Assembly: GCF_030272615.1 (NCBI RefSeq)
Contig: NC_081415.1
Location: 623,409,740-623,473,739, forward strand
DNA length: 64,000 nt
Origin: Cryptomeria japonica
Lineage: Eukaryota > Streptophyta > Pinopsida > Cupressales > Cupressaceae
Direction: 5' to 3'
The position numbers and the translations under genes are program-made. Below the pieces are notes generated by a model, which saw only the letters and a program-made list of their open reading frames with translations, had not been told where the DNA came from and did no database searches. Positions 55,647 to 64,000 of this stretch are shown here, piece by piece. Each line of letters starts with the position of its first letter. Position 1 is the first letter of the stretch.

Positions 55647-57281
55647 CTAGATAGGAATATCAGGTTTGGGACTTTTCAAAGTGGGTTTTAGCCAGAGAAA
55701 TTCCCTTGCTCCTATGATTAGTATATGGGAACTGGATGTTGGGAAGCTCATAGTCCCTGGGGTTTTCATGGACGTGGACCTGTTAACCCAAATTGCCAAT
55801 AATTATGATCCCAATACAAGGACTATAAAGAATGTAAATGGCGGGTCTCTAATTAAAATAAATCATGATGAGTTCAGGAGAGTTTTTAGACTCAGTGAGG
55901 CATCAAATTATTTAGAGCCCATCAATTTTGAAACACTTGCAAAGGTCTATGATGCACAAAGAGACCGCCTCAAAAATGGCCCCTTGAAGGAATTCTTCGT
56001 TAAAATAGGAGGATTAATAGTTGTAGGACCTAGCACTATAGAACCCTTCTCTTTAAACCTATTTACTTTGAGGGATAAAGGGATGTATTTGTCCTTATGT
56101 TAGATTCTTGGGGAAGATGCAAAAACTACTATGCCAACCTACTATATGCTCATGATAGCATAGATTTTGAACCCATCTCTGGTAGTAACTTTCTATTTTG
56201 CACCTTATCTCACTTATGTCATTCATGAGGGATTGATAGGGATAAATAATGCTAAGCTAGACAAACCTTTTGGGTGGTATTCTCTCCTTATGCACATGTT
56301 TTTATTTAAAGGTGCTGAATATTTTGCTAATGAGATGGACCTGCTCAAGGAAAAGGATGGAGAGGAGATGCATGTTAAATTATGGAGCACAATTCTGTCT
56401 TGGGATAGGGAAGATGCAAGTTACTTGAAGTTTGATAGATATTTTGCATCTAGGCTTAGAATCCTCTTATGCCCACAGAACCCTAGGATTCCTAAAACTC
56501 TCCTTCAATTTCTTAGGCCTAAGGAGTTTGTTGTGGGCATCAACATTGTGCACAACTAGGGTGATATATATCTATACACTGTCTCTACTATATTCAGAGT
56601 TTAGGGTTTCAGAGGAACTCCATATTTGCTCCCCTATCAAGTCCCATTGAAGATAGGAATTGTTGAGATCTTGAGGCAGCAAGAAGCAGAATTGACAAAT
56701 AGGGGTAAAGGAACAATTTTTCCAACTGTTACCATAGCACATCAGTTTGTAATCACCAAGGGTGGTTGGACACATTTTCATGATTTCTTTCAGCCTTACA
56801 GGTTGTCTACTGTAGTGGCAAGATTTGTCGATCCAAAGGATTTCTTTAATGGTATGTTTAAGAAGAGGGTTGTATGTAAAGGTAAAACACACCAGTTTCA
56901 CTTCCCTGAGGATTCAATAAGGAATGAGTTCAATTTAGCTAAGCAAGAAGTTAGGAAGGAAAAATGGTTAGCCTTTAAGAAGATTTTGGATTTCATTCAT
57001 TATTTTGACAGTAATTATGATCCTTTGGTTAGTTTTCATCCTTTTTAGGAAAAGATTAAGTTTTTGGTAGGTTACTTTGAGGATCTGATGCAAACCTTGA
57101 AGGAAAGGAAGGAGGCTGTGATGAAGGCCAATCTTGAAAAGGCCAAGTTGGCTTTAGCTAACCCTTCCTATGCCAAGGTAATCTCCCCAAGGAAATATGC
57201 AGTGCAGAAAAGGTCAAAGTATAGTGTATTGCTGCTAATAAGGGAAGAGCCTTCTACTTCAAAAGGTAAAAGGGAATTAGA
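55462..57281 (+). pseudogene. ORF-X of gypsy P, N-terminal half
   Basis: ATG at 55462 (MAPRIDFTGKVNY), then a shared TAG, then ERSICDDFLEQLTRSTNAPD. Longer open pieces are 55666-56103, 56167-56559 and 56626-57048. Landmarks are IWELDVGKLIVPGVFMDVDL, DEFRRVFRLSEASNYLEPIN, PFGWYSLLMHMFLFKGAEYF, GFRGTPYLLPYQVPLK and FHDFFQPYRLSTVVARFVDP. Copy P has stops where copy M has Gln or Trp: after RDS, LSLC, IVHN and SFHPF. It is a globular region without a catalytic motif that I recognise. The region before the first long piece is duplicated upstream (54586-54770), giving a second partial start. Confidence 0.7.
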
Positions 57282-58063
57282 AGTTAGGATTCCCAAAGAT
57301 ACTAAGAGGGGGGGTGAATCGGTATCTAATCGGTTTATAAATTTACTTGACTTAAAACATGAAAAGCATATTAAAACTATGTATCGGTAAACAAGAAATA
57401 ATGCAGTAAACAAGAATAATAACAACTACATGAGAAGCACACCATAACACAGTATTTTAACGAGGAAACCCAGTGTGGGAAAACCTCAATGGGATTTGTG
57501 ACCCACAATATTCGCTTATAGGCCAATAAGGGAATATTACTCTTACAATAGGGGCCTGCACATGCAGGAAGGCCAAGTGCCTAGAGCTCACTGCTCAATT
57601 ACAAAAGAAGTCACACTGACTTACAAAATGGATTATATTAATCCAATGTCTTGTACTACTTCAGATTAGCATTTGCTATGCCAGATCTAGTACTAATTTA
57701 ATCTTTGGTACATACATAGACCCTTAACCTATAATTCGCATATTAGGTCTGCTTATCTCACATCCTATCCCATATATTTCCTATTAAAAAATGATCATAC
57801 ATATATGAGTCATATTACAACTTGCCATATTGGCTTACAATGATTTTACAATTAATTACAAAATACATTTCAAACAAAATTTCTATCAGCCAGGGTACCG
57901 GTATCCTTCCTTTTCACTGCCGATGTTCTGTGTGCCAGTGTAGAGTTTATTGTTCCTGGTGTCGGTATCCTGTCTTATTGGCATCATATGATTGCAAGGT
58001 TTCCATAAATGACAAAACCTTCAATCACCTACAATTTCTCATTGGAGTGTGCATTTGCTAATA
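57282..58063 (+). mobile_element. Solo copia-type LTR inside ORF-X of gypsy P
   Basis: 782 bp absent from copy M. Ends AGTTAGGATT ... TTTGCTAATA are one base each away from a TGTTAG/CTAACA pair. ATACTAAGAGGGGGGGTGAATC-like sequence near the start (first 20 bases compared) and a hairpin module at 57462-57487 are shared with the copia-2 LTR. No internal coding region is present, so it is read as a solo LTR left by LTR-LTR recombination. The target duplication is not recognisable. Strand of the parent element is probably minus, judged from copia-2. Confidence 0.65.
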
Positions 58064-59790
58064 GTGGAGATTCTAGACTCCCCAAAAAGGCAGATAGTAG
58101 CGATAGAAGTAGAGACAGATGAGCCCTTCTATTCCCCCTCCCAATCCCCAACACATGTAGGGGATGAACATGTAGTAGCAGAGCAATTGTTTCAATTAGG
58201 AAGGCTTGGGAAAATCACTCTCACTTATGACGAGTTGCAAGAAGGAATGCCTGAAGAACCAACAAGTGCCCAAATGGACCTAACTGCAGAGGATTTTATA
58301 GGAAAAGAACTGGACCCTGTCATTGAGTAGGCCAGTGAGGAGTTTTTGGTAGATGATAGTTTCATCAAAACAAGGTCCTTCTTGCAGTTTTTTTGGAGAA
58401 AAAATATAGACCAATTTAAGACAAGAGGTGAGAGAAGGAAACATGAGTGTCCTCACAAATATGCATCTGCAATTGAGGCAAATATAAAGCAAGAAATGTT
58501 GATAGAATTTGGGACCATCATCTCAGAGCAAGGAAAGAAAATGGTTGCAGAAGCGAGAAATTTGATTCTACCTGAATGGGATATAGCAGATGCATTAGTC
58601 CTTGAGGCAGTAAGGAAATAAACAAAGCCCCTAGAAGGGGTGACTTATAGCAATGATCATGCTGCCTTAGTCATGTGGTCACTAAGGAGGGAGGAGAAAA
58701 AAAGGAGGAAGGACACTTTAGAGTCCAGCTATCTCAGAGGCATGATTGTGAAGAGAGTGAAGGACACAAGGGTAGTGGAGGTTTCTAGCATGATTTTGGA
58801 ATTAGCAAAATTCAACATGGCTATAGCTAAGAAAGAGGCCAAGGAAAAGACTGATCTGCAGGTTAAGTTGGAGGTAATTCTAAAAGCCTACAATGAAGCC
58901 AAAGATGAAATAGCTCAAAGGGATAGTACAATTTCCAAATTGAAGAATCAAAGAGTAGGGCAACACCATCAAGGTGAGTCTTCTACCTTGATGATTGCCT
59001 CTTCTCCAGCTAAACCACCATCTATTAGTCCAATTATTGAGTTTCCCTTGCCCCTGTAAATCCTGGTTTCCGATCTACTGAATCTATTCAAGATGAAATG
59101 GAAAAATTGGAGCAATCTTAGGCTATGTTTGTGAGTAAATATGAGGAGAAGGTCAGGGGAACAATTTTAAAGTTTGCTGACACAATAGGGGCTTCTATTG
59201 TGTGTATATATATGAAAAGAGTTTTGAGCATGTTGACTAATTTGAAGGAAGACAAGGCTACTCTGGAGCCAATTTTAAATAAATGGATGCCAAGGGAAGA
59301 AGACTTGGAACTTATTTGCTCATCCTATGAAGAGGTAGAGGTTGACGCCACTATTAAATCCACATGTGAGTTGGTTAAAGGTATGTCTAGGTTAGTAGAA
59401 GGAAGAGTTGGTCTAGAGTGAAAAGCAAACCTATATAGGAAGGAATATGCTAACCAAAAGTTTGAATTATTTCCTGGAGGTTTTGTTAGTTCAAGTCAGT
59501 TGAAAGATGAAGAAGTATGGCTTGGTGAGTTAGGACATAAATTGTCACAAAGGATAAATGAAGTCATCAATTCAGATGATGAATCTTTATTCATTCGAAC
59601 AATTGAAGAAATTGAAAAGATGAGGTCACATTACAGTTTTTTGGAGACAGAAGTCAACCAGCTGAGGAGCACTTGGAAAAGGTTAAATAAGTTGAAGAAG
59701 AAAATTGTTACTTACTCTTGGCCCTATGATGATGTGTTTATAGAATGGAAAGACAAGTATATGGTGCAAGAAGTGGAGGATCAGGGATAA
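58064..59790 (+). pseudogene. ORF-X of gypsy P, C-terminal half
   Basis: The frame resumes with EILDSPKRQ, then the acidic DEPFYSPSQSPTHVGDEHVV. A segment ends ECPHKYASAIEANIKQEMLI. A Lys/Glu-rich helix of coiled-coil type follows (AIAKKEAKEKTDLQVKLEVI, 58820-58950), then SPAKPPSISPIIEFPLP as a Pro-rich linker. More heptad-like helices (EEKVRGTILKFADTIGASIV; RIEEIEKM-type near 59600) lead to the end KDKYMVQEVEDQG-TAA at 59788-59790, 8 bp before the LTR. Stops at E-stop-ASEE and S-stop-AMF correspond to Gln in copy M. The coiled coils suggest self-association or binding to a partner, which is inference only. Confidence 0.7.
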
Positions 59791-59798
59791 TCAATTGA

Positions 59799-60329
59799 TG
59801 TTGTAGCGTTATAACAATTTTCAAGAAGTTAGGAATGAAAATGATTGTAACCTCTTTTAAGAGGGAAATATAGTTGTAACAAACTATTTATAGGAAAGTA
59901 CGAAGCTTGTTCACATCCATATCATTATAAATGGATACTAGGACTATTAAAAAATATCATCACAAGAATTTATAAAGAAATTCTACCGAAATATATCTAA
60001 GATTTTTTGGTTCTTTCAGAAATCACCTTGAATTAATATACATATCAAAGTATTTCGAGCATAGATCTCTATTGTCCTCTTATGTGCATTCATTGATTTA
60101 CTCATTTATTTTAAATAATCTAGGGTTATTTGATGAATAGGGTTTGCAAGGCAATCTTATAGACATGTTTTAGGTTTTTCTCTCAAGGAGGGGAATTAAA
60201 TATACGTGAAACCGTTTTGTTAGTAAATCAATAATTTTCTACTTAAATTTGATGACTGGGTCTAGCATAAAGAAAAGACTTATATATATGTCAGGCATAT
60301 ATTAGGTTGATAAAGCCAAAGTGATGAGG
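59799..60329 (+). repeat. Gypsy P LTR, truncated
   Basis: Starts TGTTGTAGCG, matching the start of the copy M LTR. It stops after AAAGCCAAAGTGATGAG, about 530 bp in, where it is fused to internal gag (GGATTGGTATAGAGG). The remaining ~425 bp, the primer site and the gag start are deleted. Confidence 0.8.
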
Positions 60330-60703
60330 GATTGGTATAGAGGCTTACCTATAAATAGTATCAGTTCTTGGGAAGAGCTTAAAAACTGCTTCCAAGAGCA
60401 ATATAGTGATAAAACAAATGTTAGTTTTATGCTAAATGAATTCAACAACATCAAGAAGTGTGATAATGAAGCTGTCACGGACTTCAATGCAAGGCTTCAG
60501 AAGGCAATACATAGGCTCTCCCAAATAATCAGGTTAGATGAGAATGTGTGTTTACTTACTTATTACAATGCTTTTGACCCTAAAATGGCCTATATCCTTA
60601 GGGATAAAAACCCACATAGTTTAAGAGATTCTTTTAGAATTGCTATAAATGTAGAAAGTAATAGGAAAGCAATAGGAAACCCACATAGTTCATGGTAAGG
60701 ATT
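60330..60703 (+). pseudogene. Gypsy P gag fragment fused to LTR
   Basis: Open from 60321: RDWYRGLPINSISSWEELKN, FNNIKKCDNEAVTDFNARLQ, LLTYYNAFDPKMAYILRDKN and DSFRIAINVESNRKA match copy M gag closely, without copy M's stops. At 60677-60690 a 14-base stretch repeats 60608-60621 exactly and breaks the homology. Seven to ten bases of gag-like sequence follow before copia-1 starts at 60704. Gag after an LTR on the same strand would be the start of a further element copy whose remainder is gone. Confidence 0.75.
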
Positions 60704-61138
60704 TTATATGCAATTTGTCATTAAGCATCATCTTATGACTCTAATAGTCACTCCGGGATAAAGTTTTGTGATCATTTCCCACATTTCCTTGGTGGTGTCT
60801 TTCTTAGATAGATGAGGAATTAAATTATCTCTTACCCCATCAAGGATAATCCTCTGAGTCTTGGCCTCCTTGACTTCATGCTAATCTAGGGCCATAGGAT
60901 TACTTGTGGGTGGATTTACTTTTATACTAGCATAGATCAATAACATGTTCTCCTTGAGAATGGATGTAATCTGAGTTCCTTCCACTATACGAAGTTAGAT
61001 GCACACTCAAGCCTATCCTCATAGTGAACACTAGTTTCCATAGTCACAAAAGAAACCATATATTGAATTCTAATTTTTATCTTGAAATATACATATAAAA
61101 TCTTGGCTTCGTATTTAGAGTTTAGAGCTCAGATACTA
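60704..61138 (-). pseudogene. Copia-1 gag, 5' part
   Basis: Reading down from about 61080 on the minus strand: EAKTQRIILDGVRDNLIPHL and KDTTKEMWEMITKLY, matching the UBN2-type copia gag core. The first 96 bp (60704-60799) repeat the left flank of the gypsy block. A degenerate primer site (TAGTATCTGAGCTCT, minus strand, 61124-61138) separates gag from the 5' LTR. Several stops are present. Confidence 0.65.
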
Positions 61139-61500
61139 TGTTAATTTATATAAACCTACTTATAGATTAACTACTCAACAAATATCATAGAAAAGAAATA
61201 AGAATAATGTTTACCTATAGCTAATTTGTAGCAATTAATACATTGGGTTAATTAATAGAATGAACAATAAAAGAAAATTCACACAAAACTAAATAGATAA
61301 ACAAAACAACATAGATAACAGTGTTATACCCAAGAAACCCCATTGTGGGGAAACATCTACAAATGTTGAATCTTCTATTAAGCCTTAAGAGAAAAAATTC
61401 CTTCAAGACAATCCTAGTTGCTAAAACGATATTAGATATATAGCTCTCTTAATGAAACATCAATCATACAAGACAAGATAAAATTTCCTCACACAACATG
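61139..61500 (-). repeat. Copia-1 5' LTR, part
   Basis: TGTTAATTTATATAA at 61139 matches the start of the 3' LTR (28606). It ends in ACATG at 61500, where copia-3 is inserted, so the rest of the LTR lies beyond the window. Confidence 0.7.
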
Positions 61501-62911
61501 TGATGGTATGATGAAAGAATAAGTATCCGGTAGAATACTGAGTGGGGGGTGGGGGTGAATTAGTATATTAAAAAACTCATACAAAGTTCCCAAACTCAAA
61601 TACAATCACACAAAGTAAACATATCTTAGTCAAGATCAATATTCATAAGAATACTTGACATCAACCAGATTAACTGTAATGACAACTTAAGAGTAAACAA
61701 CTTTAATCTTGTAAACATCAACAATGCTTAATCATAACTCAACATATTCATCTCTCAATGCTTCTAGTTATCATGCCTTATCAGAAGTTAACCGAATCAA
61801 CAAATAAGATCATAACCACAAAAATGTTCACCACTTGACACAAATGTATATACATGGAAAACCCAAATAGGTAAAAATCATAGTTAGATGAGACTCACAA
61901 GGATAGCTATCTAAACTCTTCTGAAGTTTTCCCTATTAGGAGCCAACCCTATTAAAGCTTTACAATAAGTCCTATTAAGAACTAATTCTGGTTAGGAATC
62001 ACCCGGTTAAGGGATTTACAAGTATGCCTTGATAAAAAGCACAATACCCTGTTAGGAGTAACCTCACTGGAGGATTTAAGAATCCAAGGTAATGGACCAC
62101 CTTGTTAGAGGATTTAATGAGTAACCAATCTTGTTAGAGCTTACCCAGATAAGGGAATTCACTTTTGCTATAATTGTTAGAAAACAACAGCTTTTCTTGA
62201 TCAGATCCTTCTAAGCTTCAATCTTCCTTCACTCAGACTGCAGATCCATTCACTAGTTAGGCAACAACACACTTAACAGGTTTCTATCAATCTTGCCAAC
62301 AACCTTTACAAACAACTTCATCTACCTTAAATACAAATCAATTAGGTCGGCAACATAACAAAACCTAATTCTCATCATCAAGATTACAAACAAGTCGGTA
62401 CAATCTTGACCATTATAAATCATGATAATCTCTTCACATTCTTCAAGAAAATTCCAACCTCTCCATGATTACCGTGTCATCGAACTTTTTAACTCATCAC
62501 ACATTGTGTATTAGATGCAATCCACTTTTCTCCTTCCCTAGACAAAAACAAACGTGCCAAAACAATTTGAACTTATCCTCATACAATGATCACACGTGTC
62601 TCCATCATTACCACTCATCAGTTAATAAACCAACAAAATTGATTGGTTAGGGTTTAACAACTGATAGGGTTTACTGGTTACATTACATAGAAAGGTTAAC
62701 CCTTTATAGCAGTTTATTGGTTCAGCTTACAAACTTTACATACCGGCTTACAACATCTTCCATAAAGCTTTTCTTTATGGTTACTGACCAATATCAAAAA
62801 CAACAATATCAACAATAACATGAATACCATTACTAGTTATATTAACATCAATGATAACATATCATTAATGCAATCTCTATGCAAAATGCCAACAAACTTA
62901 AAATGCCAACA
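61501..62911 (-). repeat. Copia-3 3' LTR
   Basis: Starts TGATGGTATGATG and ends GCCAACA on the + strand. On the element strand it is preceded by CCAAAGAGGAACAT. It contains a short tandem of ATGCCAACA (62886 and 62903) at its end and a weak hairpin module near 61855. Confidence 0.8.
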
Positions 62912-63235
62912 ATGTTCCTCTTTGGCATTGATGGCAATACAAATATCAATGCCAATGATTACTGTTGAGATTGGTGAATAGGAATCCTAGTTTACATTAC
63001 CAAGTAATCACCTTGCTTTGACTATCTTCACCCTACCACTGGTTCACCTAATCAGACAAATAATTCTTGTCCCCCTTTGACAGTAATGCCAAAGTGAGTA
63101 AAAAAAAATGGAATTCTACTCTCATTGTGCATCAACATCATTCTACAACTTGATGCTCCCCCTATGGAATATATCCACTTCTTCAGCAATCCATGTAAAA
63201 TTATGCAAGTGGTTCAGGGACTGATGTAATCAACA

Positions 63236-64000
63236 TCTCTCAACTAACTTCATGAAGAGGAACAACCCCCAATTGACTTCTAAGATACTCAAAAGTGGTC
63301 TTTGGCAAAGGTTTGGTAAAGATATCTGCAAGTTGCTCCTTGGTAGAACCATTCTCCAAGATAACATCTTTACTTTGAAATTTTTCCCTCAAGAAGTGAT
63401 ATTTCAATTCAATGTTCTTAGTCCTTCCATGCAAAACTGGATTTTTTTAAATTTTTATTGCACTTGTATTATCACACAAAATCTTTATTGGTTCTAAGGT
63501 TTCCATCTTTAAACCTTCCAAAATATGCCTCATCCACATAGCTTGTGTGCAATTTACATAAGCTTCTACATACTCAGCTTCAGCAGTAGATTGTGAAGTA
63601 CAACTCTTCTTTTTACTACTCCATGAAACTAGCCTTCCTCCTAGAAAGCATGCTCCACCAGTAGTACTCTTTTGGTCTTAAATATTTCCTACCCAATCAA
63701 CATCTGTGTATGCTTTCAAATCAAAATTTCCACCATATGGACACCATAACCCATAGTCAACAGTATCTTTCAGATATCTAAAAATTCTCTAGGTTGCCAT
63801 CAAATGTGCCTCCTTTAGATTCTTTTGAAATCTATCAACAATACCAGTTGCATGGGCAATATCTAGTTGAATGTGAACAACATAGTGTAATTTGCCAATC
63901 ATTGACCTGTATTCCTGTTCATCTACAGACTTAGATGCATCTTCCTTTGACAATTTACAACCTATAACCATTGGGGTTCCAGCTGGTTTACAATCACTCA
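63236..64000 (-). pseudogene. Copia-3 RNase H and end of RT
   Basis: From the C-terminus: FTKPLPKTTFEYLRSQLGVV, KNIELKYHFLREKFQSKDVI, ILCDNTSAIKI then a stop, SKKKSCTSQSTAEAEYVEAY (the catalytic Glu is present), and DVDWVGNI with a GGACFLGGRLVSWSS strand. At the window edge, EYRSMIGKLHYVVHIQLDIA is the RT/RNase H connection, with Arg where copia-2 has a stop. At least two stops (near 63450 and 63680) break the frame. It cleaves RNA in the hybrid when intact. Confidence 0.75.

Larger units (their letters stand above)
52183..60703 (+). mobile_element. Gypsy copy P, second copy in opposite orientation (truncated)
   Basis: The order on the + strand is: integrase (from mid-domain), repeat-rich non-coding region, ORF-X with a solo LTR inside, a truncated LTR (59799-60329) and a fragment of gag (60330-60703). 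It is the same family as copy M. Both of its ends are abnormal: integrase joined to copy M gag at the left, and LTR fused to internal gag at the right. It lacks RT, RNase H and protease. Confidence 0.8.
61501..64000 (-). mobile_element. Copia-3, Ty1/copia element cut by the window edge
   Basis: Minus-strand element with 3' LTR (61501-62911), a short purine tract, RNase H and the end of RT; the remainder is outside the window. It is related to copia-2: similar LTR length (1,411 bp), same LTR ends, similar RNase H. It is inserted in the copia-1 5' LTR. Confidence 0.85.

Noticed and set aside
28606-61500. CRISPR-like arrays or a bacterial defence system
   Set aside because: The repeats present are LTRs and diverged tandem modules of plant retrotransposons. 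There are no regular short repeats with unique spacers and no cas-like genes.

Overview
The window looks like nuclear DNA of a seed plant with a large, retrotransposon-filled genome. A gymnosperm (conifer-like) genome is my best guess, inferred from the AT-rich, very gene-poor sequence, the old and heavily mutated Ty1/copia and Ty3/gypsy elements, and plant-type LINEs. The species cannot be fixed from the sequence. Only one gene looks intact and cellular: a small intronless RING-H2 E3 ubiquitin ligase of the BRH1/RHA-like type (19867-20313, +). I found no rRNA genes, convincing tRNA genes or CRISPR arrays.

Layout. 1-2860 is a decayed protein-coding remnant distantly related to a 3'-end retroelement gene (here called ORF-X) seen later in the window. 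A non-coding block that lies upstream of the RING gene occurs three times in the same orientation: copy A (3806-6885, promoter only, gene lost), copy B (12425-20560, intact gene, split by a LINE at about 12877-16984) and copy C (26308-28605, gene reduced to its last third). Between and inside these copies lie LINE remnants: 7426-8960 (-), 9413-11133 (+, 12-bp target duplication), 6256-6349 (a 94-bp tail with a 10-bp target duplication), 12877-16984 (+, composite) and 25110-26290 (-).

From 28606 to the end the window is a nest of LTR retrotransposons. Copia-1 (- strand, 28606-32878 and 60704-61500) sits in the 3' flank of RING copy C. Its gag is split by a 27.8-kb block (32879-60703) made of two oppositely oriented copies of one Ty3/gypsy family: copy M (-, 32879 to about 52182) and copy P (+, about 52183-60703). 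Copy M is itself split by copia-2 (37034-44264), which has a perfect 5-bp target duplication. Copy P carries a solo LTR (57282-58063). Copia-3 (61501 to beyond the window) is inserted in the 5' LTR of copia-1.

The gypsy family is the most interesting content. Its order is gag - protease - a second RNase H - reverse transcriptase - RNase H - integrase - a non-coding region with ~120-bp tandem repeats - a ~1,186-codon sense ORF of unknown function (ORF-X) - 3' LTR. The second RNase H resembles the additional RNase H of the Tat/Ogre group. In that group I know it downstream of the RT-RNase H, but here it lies between protease and RT. No element appears able to move by itself: all have premature stops, and many stops sit where the sister copy or family has CAG or TGG, as expected from deamination of CHG-methylated cytosines.
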